DNA from: UBA11574 sp963752565
GTDB lineage: Bacteria; Desulfobacterota; Desulfobacteria; Desulfobacterales; UBA11574
Length of the DNA stretch: 64,000 nt
Direction of reading: 5' to 3'
NCBI GenBank assembly: GCA_963752565.1
Contig: CAVVZC010000013.1
Coordinates: 1 to 64,000 of the forward strand
In this document: positions 53,951 through 63,016 of the stretch, piece by piece
How positions within the stretch are numbered: position 1 is the stretch's first letter
Layout of the letters: each line of letters starts with the position of its first letter
Made by a program: the position numbers and the translations under genes
The notes under the pieces: generated by a model
Told to the model about the DNA's origin: nothing
The model's database searches: none
The model's input: the letters and a program-made list of their open reading frames with translations, nothing else

Positions 53951-54649
53951 ATGGATAAACAGTTAGCAAAGCTATTGGTGATCGTGGCAAAAGAACCCGT
54001 GCCAGGAAAGGTTAAAACCCGTCTTTTTCCTAAATTTTCTCCGGCAGTTGCCGCCGACCTATATCGGTGTTTTCTTCATGACAGGATACAGGAGATCAGC
54101 ACCCTTAACGAGGTGGATAGGGCGATTGCCTATACACCCGAAGATGCCAGAGAAACGTTCACCACGTTCGCTTTGGACGGCTTTGAACTATTTTCCCAGC
54201 AAGGTAAACACCTGGGGGAAAGATTAAATAATATTTTTTTAGAAAAATTGTCTCAGGGGTATAAAGCCGTCTCCATCGTTGACAGTGACAGCCCTGATTT
54301 GCCCAAGTCCTTAATAAAAGAATCTTTTGAGTTACTTTTGTCAAAACGGGCTGATATTGTGTTTGGGCCGTGCTATGATGGTGGTTATTATCTGGTAGGC
54401 ATGCGAAAACCCCATCCGGAATTGTTCCGCGATATTCCCTGGAGCACTGAAAACGTACTTTCCGTAACTCTTGAAAAGGCCAGAAAAATGGGACTCAACG
54501 TCAAGCTGCTTACTACATGGAATGATTTGGACACCTTCGAAGATCTTATCGAATTTTATAATATGTATAAAGACCGCCCATTGTCAAAAGATTGGACCGG
54601 CAGTAAAACGTTTGCCTTCCTTTCACGGTTAGAAAAGATTAATACCTGA
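53951..54649 (+). CDS. DUF2064/TIGR04282-type nucleotide-sugar transferase
   Basis: 232 residues. LLVIVAKEPVPGKVKTRLFPKFSPAVAADLYRCFL is the family start; SIVDSDSPDLPKSLI and FGPCYDGGYYLVGM give the nucleotidyltransferase-like DxD and glycine-rich turn. Databases often label this family as arsenosugar biosynthesis glycosyltransferase because of its neighbourhood in some genomes; no arsenite methyltransferase or ArsS is present here, so that label should not be taken over. The TGA stop lies inside the end ACCTGAAT of the adjacent repeat. Confidence 0.82.
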   Translation: MDKQLAKLLVIVAKEPVPGKVKTRLFPKFSPAVAADLYRCFLHDRIQEISTLNEVDRAIAYTPEDARETFTTFALDGFELFSQQGKHLGERLNNIFLEKLSQGYKAVSIVDSDSPDLPKSLIKESFELLLSKRADIVFGPCYDGGYYLVGMRKPHPELFRDIPWSTENVLSVTLEKARKMGLNVKLLTTWNDLDTFEDLIEFYNMYKDRPLSKDWTGSKTFAFLSRLEKINT

Positions 54650-54903
54650 ATCTTGCACAGACAATCTTGAATATTTACAAATAATGCCGTTTTATTAAAT
54701 ATTTGTATCTGATTCAATGATGGTGTCTTTTTACCTGATTGGTATCTTCGGAATACTTCCATTATTACTTCAAGATTGTCTGCCCTCCGAGAGCGCCGAT
54801 TTCATCGCATCTGCTGCGTTGCAGGGCATTTGCGGTAGTACACTACAGCTGCATGCCGTGCGCCTTGCATATGCGACAAACTCGACGTTTGCAAAATTCA
54901 GGT
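54644..54903. mobile_element. MITE-like element, ACCTGAATYTT ends, GCAGGGC interior (260 bp)
   Basis: Ends ACCTGAATCTTGC and GCAAAATTCAGGT are inverted copies with one mismatch. The interior GTTGCAGGGCATTTGCGGTAG...ACAGCTGCATGCCGTGCGCCTTGCA matches 34925-35181 but not the 28.2/41.7 kb elements, so two interior types share one type of end. It supplies the stop codon of the upstream gene. Confidence 0.75.
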
Positions 54904-54916
54904 AATAAGTGCTGAT

Positions 54917-57550
54917 TTAATTATTTGACAGCAATGGCCGATACGTTTTTCCTTCCGTCTTTTCAAGATATGCAAGCAGCTCCTTTTCCATTTCCGCAGC
55001 CAGTTCAGGCTCTTCTTGAAGCAGGTTGTTTTTCTCCGTGGGATCTTTGACCGTGTTAAATAATTGCAGCAAATCAAGCTCAGCAAAGTAAACCAGTTTC
55101 CACTCCCAGTTTTTGTATAAAAAATACCTGCGCTTAAAGGAGGCCCTTCCTGTCACACTCCGTTCAAGATATCTTTCCCGTTCATTTTTCAATAGTAAAG
55201 GAACCAGGGAGATCCCCATGTGCGAATCATCGTACGGCGGGTCAACTGAATAACCTGCAAGATCGGCGATGGTTGGCGCCATGTCTGCTGCAACCACGGG
55301 CACGTTTTCAAAACGGCCGCCAACACCATGGGCAAGAAGAATGATTGGAATTCGAATTTCTTCTTCAAATAGCGTGTGCCCGTGGAGACTGGCACCATGC
55401 TCCCAGAACTGTTCTCCATGATCAGAAATAAACAGAATAACTGTTCTGCCATAAAGGCCTTTTTGTTTAAGCCAATCCACAAATCGGCCCAATGCCCGAT
55501 CAATATAAGACAAATTGTTATCGTATAAATCCCTGGGGCTGTTTCCAAAGTCAATTCCGTTTTCTTTCTTCCAAAGGTCGTTATGGACATCCATTAGATG
55601 TAAAAAACACAGAAACCTTTCACCCGATGGCAGGTTGCCGATAGCCTTTCGTGCTGAGTCAAAAACTTCATCGGCAGTAGCTGAACGCCGATCACTTACA
55701 GCCCTTGGTATGGTAAGTTCTATCACCGGATAATCAGGGGGAAAAATGGCTCTGGGACCGAAGCCTTTCATTACCATGCAGTGTTGGATATTTTCTGCTT
55801 GTGCAATTTTAAAATAAAGGTTTTCCTGATACAATTGCGGTCCGTACAGTTCAAACCGGCTTCGCCCGGCAACCAAAAATGGAAAGGCCGCAAAAGAGCC
55901 GCCGCCCTGGCTGTATGCCCGACGAAAAGAAATGGCTTCTTTCTTGGCCCAGTGATCCAAAAATGGCGTAAGATTACGGTGGTATCCGGCTGAATGAAAG
56001 GCATCCCCGCGCAGGGCGTCAGCAACGATGACCAGCAAGTTAAAATCTTCCGGCAGAAGTGACGAATGTGTTTTTTTCAGATGCCATGGCAGCGGCCAAG
56101 GATTCGGATGGTTGTTCCGATCTGGATGCTGTCCAATTCGAATCCACCTTCCCAACCCCAAAAAATTGGTCACCTCTCTGGCATAGGTAACATCAATTCG
56201 GGTAAGCTCATTGATTTGCAATAAGTCTGCCTTGACTTCCCGGAATCTTTCGAGAGCACCAAAGGGAAGAAATCCGACGGCAATGATTATCATCACAACA
56301 AGACACTGTCGGCGGAGTGAAGGCAATTTTCTCGATCTGAAAGAGAATAATTGTTCGAAAGCCACCAGCCCGATTCCGGCAGAAACGACCGTTGTGGTTT
56401 TCAATATCGCTCCCTTAAGAAATGAAAGGGACGTAAACCAAGGGTTAAAAATATTCCCGTATAACACCAAATATTCTATGAATAAAACCCCTCCAAAGAT
56501 GGTGACCAAAAGTAAAGGCCAGGTCCATTTTGCATGACGCCCGAGTGTTATGAGCCACGTTATGGGAAAGAAAAGTGCTGCGCCAAATGAAAGTGAGACA
56601 ACCCCAATGACACTCGCGTTTTGCGCTTGTGGAATCCGACTGGCTATCCTGCAAAATACTGATGAAAGCAGTGCGCTTCCACAGGTGCCGATAAGCATAA
56701 TGAGCTGCACAAGGGCCGGTTTTAGATTTAGATTGCTTACCTCCCATTCAATGGCGTGAAACAATGTGCCGAGTAAGATGGCAGCATAAAATGTGGCCAA
56801 GATAAAAAACGGGAACAAAAGGCTTATCCCATTAGATTTTGGTTTTAGGAACAATTTAGACCTTAAGGCCCTGGAGCCAATCAAAATGGCCACCATCCCT
56901 ATTCCAAACCACAAGCTCGTTAATCCCGAAAAAACCGGGGGTAAAATATTTCTTAAGACGTATTCAAAATCCGTATCGAGTATAATACGATCCAGATCTC
57001 GGTGCCAAGCAGGATCGACGAAAACAATTACAGCGCCAGAGAAAAAGAGGAGAACAAAAAAAAACCCGATGTTTCTTTCAGGCTTTTGCAGCAGCGTGAT
57101 GCATGGTTCTAATCCAGGGAATTCATTGCGGTTCAATGCAATCACGCCTTGAAGGAGTATAGCAGTCAATAATACAGTGTGCACTACGGGCAAAAAATTA
57201 TACCATGCATAAAATAGAGCAACCGTAATCATGGCGATACTTAAAATTTCAATCCAGATCAGAACTGTGATCACACGGGAAAAGTGCGGAGACGTTAACC
57301 GACGTTGCCGGTACTGAAACCAAAAAACAAGCACCAAATAAGTCAACCCCATCCAAAAAAACTTAATGATATTGGCACTAATCCAGGCAAAACCCGCACT
57401 TTCACCAGCTGAGATCTCATTGCCAAGTTCGCTATGGGCTGCGGCAAACAAAGAGATGAGAACGAAAACCAGTATGGCTCCGATAAAATGGAGCCATGGC
57501 AGTATTCGGTAAGATCTCAGAGAAAGACTTTTTGCTGAAAAAAGGTTCAT
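54917..57550 (-). CDS. Large membrane protein with periplasmic sulfatase/phosphoethanolamine-transferase-type domain
   Basis: 877 residues. About ten to eleven transmembrane helices occupy residues 1-435; the catalytic domain starts near 503. Alkaline-phosphatase-superfamily landmarks: LLVIVADALRGDAFHSAGY (metal Asp 511), AYSQGGGSFAAFPFLVAGR, in which Ser 552 aligns with the nucleophile position (Thr in LtaS/EptA types), and FISDHGEQFWEHGASLHGHTLFEEEIRIP. This resembles LTA-synthase-like and sulfatase enzymes acting on lipid or glycan in the envelope. It overlaps the upstream P460-like gene by four bases. Confidence 0.85.
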   Translation of the reverse strand: MNLFSAKSLSLRSYRILPWLHFIGAILVFVLISLFAAAHSELGNEISAGESAGFAWISANIIKFFWMGLTYLVLVFWFQYRQRRLTSPHFSRVITVLIWIEILSIAMITVALFYAWYNFLPVVHTVLLTAILLQGVIALNRNEFPGLEPCITLLQKPERNIGFFFVLLFFSGAVIVFVDPAWHRDLDRIILDTDFEYVLRNILPPVFSGLTSLWFGIGMVAILIGSRALRSKLFLKPKSNGISLLFPFFILATFYAAILLGTLFHAIEWEVSNLNLKPALVQLIMLIGTCGSALLSSVFCRIASRIPQAQNASVIGVVSLSFGAALFFPITWLITLGRHAKWTWPLLLVTIFGGVLFIEYLVLYGNIFNPWFTSLSFLKGAILKTTTVVSAGIGLVAFEQLFSFRSRKLPSLRRQCLVVMIIIAVGFLPFGALERFREVKADLLQINELTRIDVTYAREVTNFLGLGRWIRIGQHPDRNNHPNPWPLPWHLKKTHSSLLPEDFNLLVIVADALRGDAFHSAGYHRNLTPFLDHWAKKEAISFRRAYSQGGGSFAAFPFLVAGRSRFELYGPQLYQENLYFKIAQAENIQHCMVMKGFGPRAIFPPDYPVIELTIPRAVSDRRSATADEVFDSARKAIGNLPSGERFLCFLHLMDVHNDLWKKENGIDFGNSPRDLYDNNLSYIDRALGRFVDWLKQKGLYGRTVILFISDHGEQFWEHGASLHGHTLFEEEIRIPIILLAHGVGGRFENVPVVAADMAPTIADLAGYSVDPPYDDSHMGISLVPLLLKNERERYLERSVTGRASFKRRYFLYKNWEWKLVYFAELDLLQLFNTVKDPTEKNNLLQEEPELAAEMEKELLAYLEKTEGKTYRPLLSNN

Positions 57551-58380
57551 GGAATCTCCAACGGAAACAGAGTGAAAACAAGATCACCTGTTATATGAAA
57601 GGCAATACTGTGGCATTGGTGACATTCCTTTATTTTCTGCGAAGTATTTGATGGCTTTCCTTGCGGAGAAAATCTGGCATAACTCCAGTTCACTGGGAAA
57701 AAAGCCCAAGAAGAGCCCTTAGGGTCATTCATTTTTTTCATGGCGTCAATTGCAATAAGTTTTTCACCCTTCAGCATATTAACATTTCCTTTGTAGCTTT
57801 CCAAAATGATGATGGTGCCAACGGGCCAGATTCGAAGCGTTTTTGACGCGTTAGAAGCTATCATAGCATGGGAATTCGCCAGGTCTGAAACCCGGTAATA
57901 AATCAATGCGCTCTGGTCGCTGGAAAAACGACGAGTTTCAACAGTTTCGCTGGCCCAACCTTGTGCCGGTTTTCCGAAAACATTACGATACTTCGGTAAA
58001 TTCGGAGACTGATTTGGATAATATTGATCAGTGGGAATAACGATGGAGGGATCCTTAGTGAGTCGCAATCCAGGCGGTCTAAGGAGCACTTCCTGCATAA
58101 TGGAATTGCCTAAAATGACCGTTAATACCCCGAAAAAAAGCGGGACCTTTGAATAATGTTCAATTTTGTTTAAGTTCAAGGAAGGCAAAGATTTTAACCG
58201 CCCCAGAGTAAGATGTTTCGCATTCCCCAGGGTAGATAGGAATACATTGAGTATTTCGAGGATTACAATCTGAGACTGACGCAGAAATTGAGCAAAAGGA
58301 AACGTTTTGCAAAGGTCTCGAAGCGCTGCCACACAACTAATTTTATAGAGGCGATAAAGATTCATCAGCAGCCAATACAT
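57547..58380 (-). CDS. Cytochrome P460-like membrane-anchored protein
   Basis: 277 residues if read from the ATG at 58380; no strong ribosome site fixes the start. A hydrophobic segment near residue 80-98 (VPLFFGVLTVILGNSIM) is the likely anchor. The rest carries IYYRVSDLANS, RIWPVGTIIILESYKG and WAFFPVNWSYARFSPQGKP, then CHQCHS close to the C-terminus. Layout and the CxxCH motif fit cytochrome P460/c'-beta-like proteins, which detoxify hydroxylamine or bind NO in some bacteria. The function here is unknown. Confidence 0.7.
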   Translation of the reverse strand: MYWLLMNLYRLYKISCVAALRDLCKTFPFAQFLRQSQIVILEILNVFLSTLGNAKHLTLGRLKSLPSLNLNKIEHYSKVPLFFGVLTVILGNSIMQEVLLRPPGLRLTKDPSIVIPTDQYYPNQSPNLPKYRNVFGKPAQGWASETVETRRFSSDQSALIYYRVSDLANSHAMIASNASKTLRIWPVGTIIILESYKGNVNMLKGEKLIAIDAMKKMNDPKGSSWAFFPVNWSYARFSPQGKPSNTSQKIKECHQCHSIAFHITGDLVFTLFPLEIP

Positions 58381-58510
58381 GCGCTGTATATTAATATCCG
58401 GCCCGTAAGAAAGTCGGGTTAGCCCTCTGCCAATCGATCATTTACTTTAATCCGGTGTCCCCAGAACTTAGGGATCGATTAAGAGTCAAAACAGGGCTCG
58501 GATCCCTCAC

Positions 58511-59770
58511 CTACTTCAGAGTTTCTAGATAATCAATAATGGCCGAAAGTTCGTCATCTTTTAAATGTTTAAACGGCGGCATTTTTTTGCCCCCGTTTAG
58601 GATCCGCTCGCGTACATTTTTTTCATTAGCGGGTAATCCTGAGTCAGGAAGCTTGGGAGTTGTAAACAATCCCAATAAACCGGGGCCAATTTTTGTATCT
58701 TTACGATCAGGATAGTGGCAAGTTGAACAGTTTGCCATAAAAAGATCTTGACCCGTTTTAGCAACTTTTGCATTTTTCAACTTGGTAAAGATCCATTCTC
58801 CGGAACGTCCGGGCAGGCTAAAGGATCCTTTCATGACAACACTGTTTTCTTTACAGAGCAATTGGAGTTCGGCCTTTCCCTTTTCTCCTTTGAATCGGAT
58901 ATTAAGAAATAATTTTTCTGCCTTCTGGTTTATTTGATCAATGATCAAATTACCTTCAAACTGTTCGCCGATAAGTCTATTCGGAGCCGTCTGTGAGAAT
59001 TTATACACTTTTTCAAAATTTGATTTCCAAATTCCCGGGACTTCACAAATCAATTTCTCAGTATGAGATACCGGTGGTTTAAAAACAGATTGGCCCAGAC
59101 CGTTGTGGACGGAACCATTGCTGCATTGATGGTCGGCCACTGCAAAAAGCCAATCCTTCAGATCCTCTTTATCCAAAGCTACGGGAATGAAGGGTGAGAC
59201 GTATTCACCGGTTGGGAAATCGGCCTTTTTATCTTTCAGATCACCTGCTTTCGGTACTAACCGATAGGATTTAAAACGTTTGGTATCAATAGCCAGCATC
59301 TGGGGCCCAAGGTTGTTGTTGGGATCATCCACCCGAATTGTAATCCTAAATACCTGGTCGGTAATTTTCAAAAATCGGATATTTGAAATTCGCGGGTCGT
59401 CGTCAGTGTTTCCATCGATCGGAAGGATAACAGGAATTTCATTGTTAACCCCCTTAGTAATTTGGATTTGGAGTGGAAAATAAATGTACTTTTCACTATA
59501 AACGTGCAAACCCCAAGGGCCTCCGGATGGAAGCGGAATTTTAAATGTGCCGTCCGCGTTTATTTTCCCACCTGCACGGAATGCATTATTATGAAGTTCT
59601 CCCTTTTCCAAGGCAACAGCACCACTTGTGACAACCATTCCATCAGAGGTGATCACTTTACCGGAGACGTAAGTTTGGCTCCATCCCCAAGAAAATGTCA
59701 ATATCCATGTAAACACTAAGCTCAGCGTGAAAAAAAAGAACCGATTCCATTTTTTAGATATGCGAATCAT
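58511..59770 (-). CDS. Exported protein: Ig/carboxypeptidase-regulatory-like domain + cytochrome c
   Basis: 419 residues. Signal segment FFFTLSLVFTWILTFSWGWS, then a beta-sandwich start TYVSGKVITSDGMVVTSGAVALE...GTFKIPLPSGGPWGLHVYSE, a middle beta-rich region of unknown type (about 125-330), and a C-terminal cytochrome c (about 345-419) with CSTCH and KKMPPFKHLKDDELSAIIDYL. The cytochrome part is closely similar to that of the membrane protein at 46726-47433, suggesting domain duplication or shuffling. Probably a periplasmic electron-transfer protein. Confidence 0.78.
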   Translation of the reverse strand: MIRISKKWNRFFFFTLSLVFTWILTFSWGWSQTYVSGKVITSDGMVVTSGAVALEKGELHNNAFRAGGKINADGTFKIPLPSGGPWGLHVYSEKYIYFPLQIQITKGVNNEIPVILPIDGNTDDDPRISNIRFLKITDQVFRITIRVDDPNNNLGPQMLAIDTKRFKSYRLVPKAGDLKDKKADFPTGEYVSPFIPVALDKEDLKDWLFAVADHQCSNGSVHNGLGQSVFKPPVSHTEKLICEVPGIWKSNFEKVYKFSQTAPNRLIGEQFEGNLIIDQINQKAEKLFLNIRFKGEKGKAELQLLCKENSVVMKGSFSLPGRSGEWIFTKLKNAKVAKTGQDLFMANCSTCHYPDRKDTKIGPGLLGLFTTPKLPDSGLPANEKNVRERILNGGKKMPPFKHLKDDELSAIIDYLETLK

Positions 59771-60369
59771 TATATTTCATCCTTTTTTTGATTTTTACCT
59801 TCCTAAAACACACCTGCCGATGAAATAGATATTATGCTTGTAAAAAGTTCAAGCCAGCCAGTAAAAGCTTGTAATATAATAAGTCAGGACGGGTCAACAT
59901 TATATTTAAATTGCCAAAGTTTAAAGCATTCAGATATCCGATAAATTGATGTGCAGGAGTTTAATCAAAACCCTACAATGATTTTGTCCATAACTGCATA
60001 TAACAGCTTTCGACTTTGAAAAAATTAACGCTCAATAATTCAAGATTTCTGCTTAAACCTACAATTCAGCTTTTCAATAAATATTAACGACTTCGGTTAC
60101 AAATCATAAATTTTATGACCCTTAATTAAGTATACGATATACAGTTGTCTCTATCGAAAATTTTAATCGGCTACTTTCTACTTTATGATTCAGTGTTGAC
60201 ACGGTTGAGCTTTGAATATACATAATAATATGCGTACTGCTACATCTCCTCGCACAAGACCTTGGAACCAGTCTGCCTTCCCAAGGGCTTTTCAATACCC
60301 AAGCCTGTTTAAAATCATTCTGACAAAAAAGTCTTGAATTATGAATTGTGATAATGTAATTGCTTTGTC
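59771..60369. other. AT-rich intergenic stretch
   Basis: No open frame with a credible start or family. AT-rich throughout. It precedes the structured region at 60370-60603. Confidence 0.4.
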
Positions 60370-60603
60370 AGCCTGGGTCGTAACCTGATACTTGTTCGAG
60401 CAGATGTAGCCTCTCAATAATACGGCCCAGGCTTTTTAATGTTATATCAAAGGAAAAACCCGAAAGCCGGTCCTCTTTCCCTGTTTGAAAACATCTTGAC
60501 ATACCATTATGTGGTATTACTTTTGAGAATGTTAGGCTTAAAATACCTATAGTAGCCTGACCTCCTCTAGCCCCTGGTAACCGCATCCAGGGGCTTTATT
60601 ATT
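60370..60603 (+). ncRNA. Candidate structured RNA with two terminator-like hairpins
   Basis: Hairpin 1: AGCCTGGGTCGTA (60370-60382) pairs with TACGGCCCAGGCT (60421-60433), 13 base pairs including one G-U, followed by TTTTT. Hairpin 2: AGCCCCTGG (60569-60577) pairs with CCAGGGGCT (60587-60595), followed by TTATTATTT. Between them are CCCGAAAGCC and an inverted ATACCA-TTATG-TGGTAT. No gene lies upstream on the plus strand. It may be a small RNA or a leader element. No match to a riboswitch class I can name. Confidence 0.45.
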
Positions 60604-60992
60604 TAATGTCAAAGACAAGCCCGAAAGCTCATTATCAAAGTTATGAATTGGGCAACCCGTTCTTTTTTTGACCGATAGCTCTCCCTTTCCAAACAAAAGC
60701 GCCCATATTTATTACGTAGAATCCTGCCCCCGCAATGCGGAATTTCACATCATTTATGTAGTCCCTTATTTTTATTACCACACATCTTTTTAAACAAAAG
60801 TTCGAAAAATAGTTAATATTTTTGTAATTTTAAGGTATTCTCTCCGACTATGAATCATAACCTTGAACTTTCTCGAAGAATGGTTAGATTTTTTTTAGAT
60901 GAATAGAGTTCATTTTCTTCATCGAATCTTTTAAAGCTTTTTATTTATATCTAATCGGACTGATCACTGAACCGCTGTTTATAGGAGGAGGT

Positions 60993-61499
60993 ATGAAAAC
61001 ACTAATTCTATCAAAGTCTTATCTCGGAAATATAATGAAAATTATGACAGCAATGTTATTATGCGTTTTCTGGGCCTTGGGTCAGAATGCTTATGGCGCT
61101 GGTGCGCCGGCCAAAACCGAAAAGTCCACATCCGGAATATCCATGAAAGCCAATATGCATTTCAAAGAAGGTCAAAAACTCCAGGAAGCCGGTAATTACA
61201 AGGAAGCTTCAAAAAGTTACGAGAAAGTCGTTAAAGCCGACCCCAAATATGCTGAAGCCTGGAGCAATTTAGGATATACGTATCGAAAACAAGAGTATTT
61301 TGATAAGGCAGTAAAAGCTTACAAAAAGGCCATTAATCTTGACCCTAACTTAGCTGAGGCCCATGAATATCTGGGTGAAGCTTATGCTGAGATGGGAAAT
61401 TTTAATTTAGCGGAAAAGGAGTTGAAAATTCTGCGTGATCTCGGCTCTGATGAAGCAGATGAGCTCGAGGAATTTATTGCTAAAATGAAAGAAAAATAA
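60993..61499 (+). CDS. Exported TPR protein
   Basis: 168 residues, ATG directly behind AGGAGGAGGT. An N-terminal signal segment (IMKIMTAMLLCVFWALGQNAYGA) is followed by about three tetratricopeptide repeats (KEGQKLQEAGNYKEASKSYEKVVKADP, AEAWSNLGYTYRKQEYFDKAVKAYKKAINLDP, AEAHEYLGEAYAEMGNFNLAEKELKIL). TPR proteins act as docking scaffolds in the envelope; the partner is unknown. The unlabelled gap 60604-60992 ahead of it is AT-rich with no gene seen. Confidence 0.85.
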   Translation: MKTLILSKSYLGNIMKIMTAMLLCVFWALGQNAYGAGAPAKTEKSTSGISMKANMHFKEGQKLQEAGNYKEASKSYEKVVKADPKYAEAWSNLGYTYRKQEYFDKAVKAYKKAINLDPNLAEAHEYLGEAYAEMGNFNLAEKELKILRDLGSDEADELEEFIAKMKEK

Positions 61500-61862
61500 A
61501 CAGACAAGAATCATAAATGATACCTGAGGGTTTTTATTTTAAAACTCTATTGACATACTATATTGTGGTTTTATCTTTTTGTCTTATAATGCTGAATAAA
61601 AATAATTCCAGTTAAAAGACAAAAAATAAATTCAAATTTGTTTTAGGTGTAAGAAAATGATTAAAAACACTCCAAGCGAAATCAGATTTTCTTTTATGAT
61701 ACACAAGTCAGGACTTACTAAAAAGGGTAACATACCAGCATTCATCTTAACGCGGATGAAAAGAATACCTTGTAGACTAAAAGCCAAAACGAAACATCAT
61801 TTTTGTTCTAAAGTATAAAATATCAGACAAGATCAAAGTAAGTGAGAAATGCCGACGAACGA
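61500..61862. other. Intergenic stretch with a repeated TTGACATAC word
   Basis: TTGACATACTATATTGTGGTTTTA at 61550 onward agrees at 20 of 24 positions with 60496 onward (TTGACATACCATTATGTGG...). Both may be promoter or operator copies. No gene. Confidence 0.4.
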
Positions 61863-62019
61863 GTGTCCGTTCAGAAATTAAGATTTGGTTTAGGACAAGG
61901 ACGAAGGGTTTTCGCAACCGACCCGGAAAAACTTCGATCTTCAAAAGGCGTAGAGAGAGATTGCAAAAAAGCGAGAACGACGTCCTTAGCCGAAAGATGC
62001 CATTTATGGGTGGACATTA
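61863..62019. repeat. Palindromic repeat element, TGTCCNTNCAT family
   Basis: Left end GTGTCCGTTCAGAAATTA, right end CATTTATGGGTGGACATTA, with paired GGACAAGGACG...CGTCC inside. It matches the element at 17461-17640. Its right end holds the TAA stop (62017-62019) of the cytochrome gene read on the minus strand. Confidence 0.55.
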
Positions 62020-62496
62020 ACCATAGGGTTCGTAGGATGGAGTAGGTTTCCCACTTGGGCCAAGGTAACGAATAAACCAATAAATGGCTCTAAGATCCTC
62101 ATTGTTCATTGCATTGAGGATGGGGTGCGGCATCGGAGGCCTGCTTTTTAATGTCTTTGCCATTTCTATCCATTCCTCTTCTTTAAAAGCGTCGATTAAA
62201 AGCCGAAGATTTGATCCATGGGAAGTTCCGATCGGTCCGCGCCATCCGATGGTATCACCCGTTAACCATTTGTTCTCTGGAATATTCCCTTTTGATTGTA
62301 AATATCCGGCGGTATGACAATCGTTGCACCCTAATTTTTTTACCAGAAAGCGCCCTTTTTCTACGGATTTCATTTTAAAGTAAAACTCGGGTTTGCTTTT
62401 CATTGCTTTAGTTTTATCAGACTGTGCACAATTCCAAAAAATGAGCCCGGATAAGATAAAACTTGCAAGAATAATATAGGTGAGTTTGAATTTCAT
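62017..62496 (-). CDS. Monoheme cytochrome c, exported
   Basis: 159 residues from the ATG giving MKFKLTYIILASFILSGLIFWNCAQS (AAGGAA upstream; the longer frame lacks support). A signal or anchor helix is followed by GRFLVKKLGCNDCHTAGYLQSKG with heme motif CNDCH, and PPMPHPILNAMNNEDLRAIYWFIRYLGP with a probable Met ligand. The Cys at the end of the signal segment might be lipidated, but the lipobox is poor. Role in periplasmic electron transfer. Confidence 0.82.
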   Translation of the reverse strand: MKFKLTYIILASFILSGLIFWNCAQSDKTKAMKSKPEFYFKMKSVEKGRFLVKKLGCNDCHTAGYLQSKGNIPENKWLTGDTIGWRGPIGTSHGSNLRLLIDAFKEEEWIEMAKTLKSRPPMPHPILNAMNNEDLRAIYWFIRYLGPSGKPTPSYEPYG

Positions 62497-62544
62497 TGGT
62501 ATGATTTCCTTTAAGCAGATGTGATTGTTATTATAACCTAACAA

Positions 62545-63016
62545 TATTCACATTGGGCTTTGCGAATATCAATCGGTCAAAACAACAGGAGTTACCTTGT
62601 TATAGAACCATTTTTTATATGTATCAAATTGTTGTGATATTTTCAAACCAAAGGTGCCGGTGATTATGATATCATTTCAATCAAAAGATGCAAGTCTGTC
62701 AGATTTGTCGCGACTACAATTTGATAATTACATGGTACTTGCAAAAAAATTCAGTCCTCAAATTTGCTGATTCCATTTTAAAATCTGTTAAAGGTTTCTA
62801 TAATGACGTATTCAGATAATATTAAAGTGTAATTTGGACCAGTGAAAATCACCAAATTATATTTGACTGCGACCCGGTATATAGACTAATATTTTTCCGG
62901 CAACTAGTTAAATGGGAAATCTTATATAATGGTGCTCGGATGAACGCTGAGGGTTGATGCCAGATTCCAAATTATTTTCTAACACTGGTTTCCGGCATTT
63001 TTTAAGGATGTTGAAC
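62545..63016. other. AT-rich intergenic stretch
   Basis: Divergent promoter region between the cytochrome and the STN-domain gene. No gene or recognised motif seen. Confidence 0.4.

Noticed and set aside
53951..54649. Arsenosugar biosynthesis role for the DUF2064 protein
   Set aside because: The label comes from neighbourhoods with ArsM/ArsS; neither is present here.
60370..60603. Cyclic-di-GMP or other known riboswitch
   Set aside because: The CCCGAAAGCC word is suggestive, but the conserved GEMM core sequences are absent and no gene follows closely.
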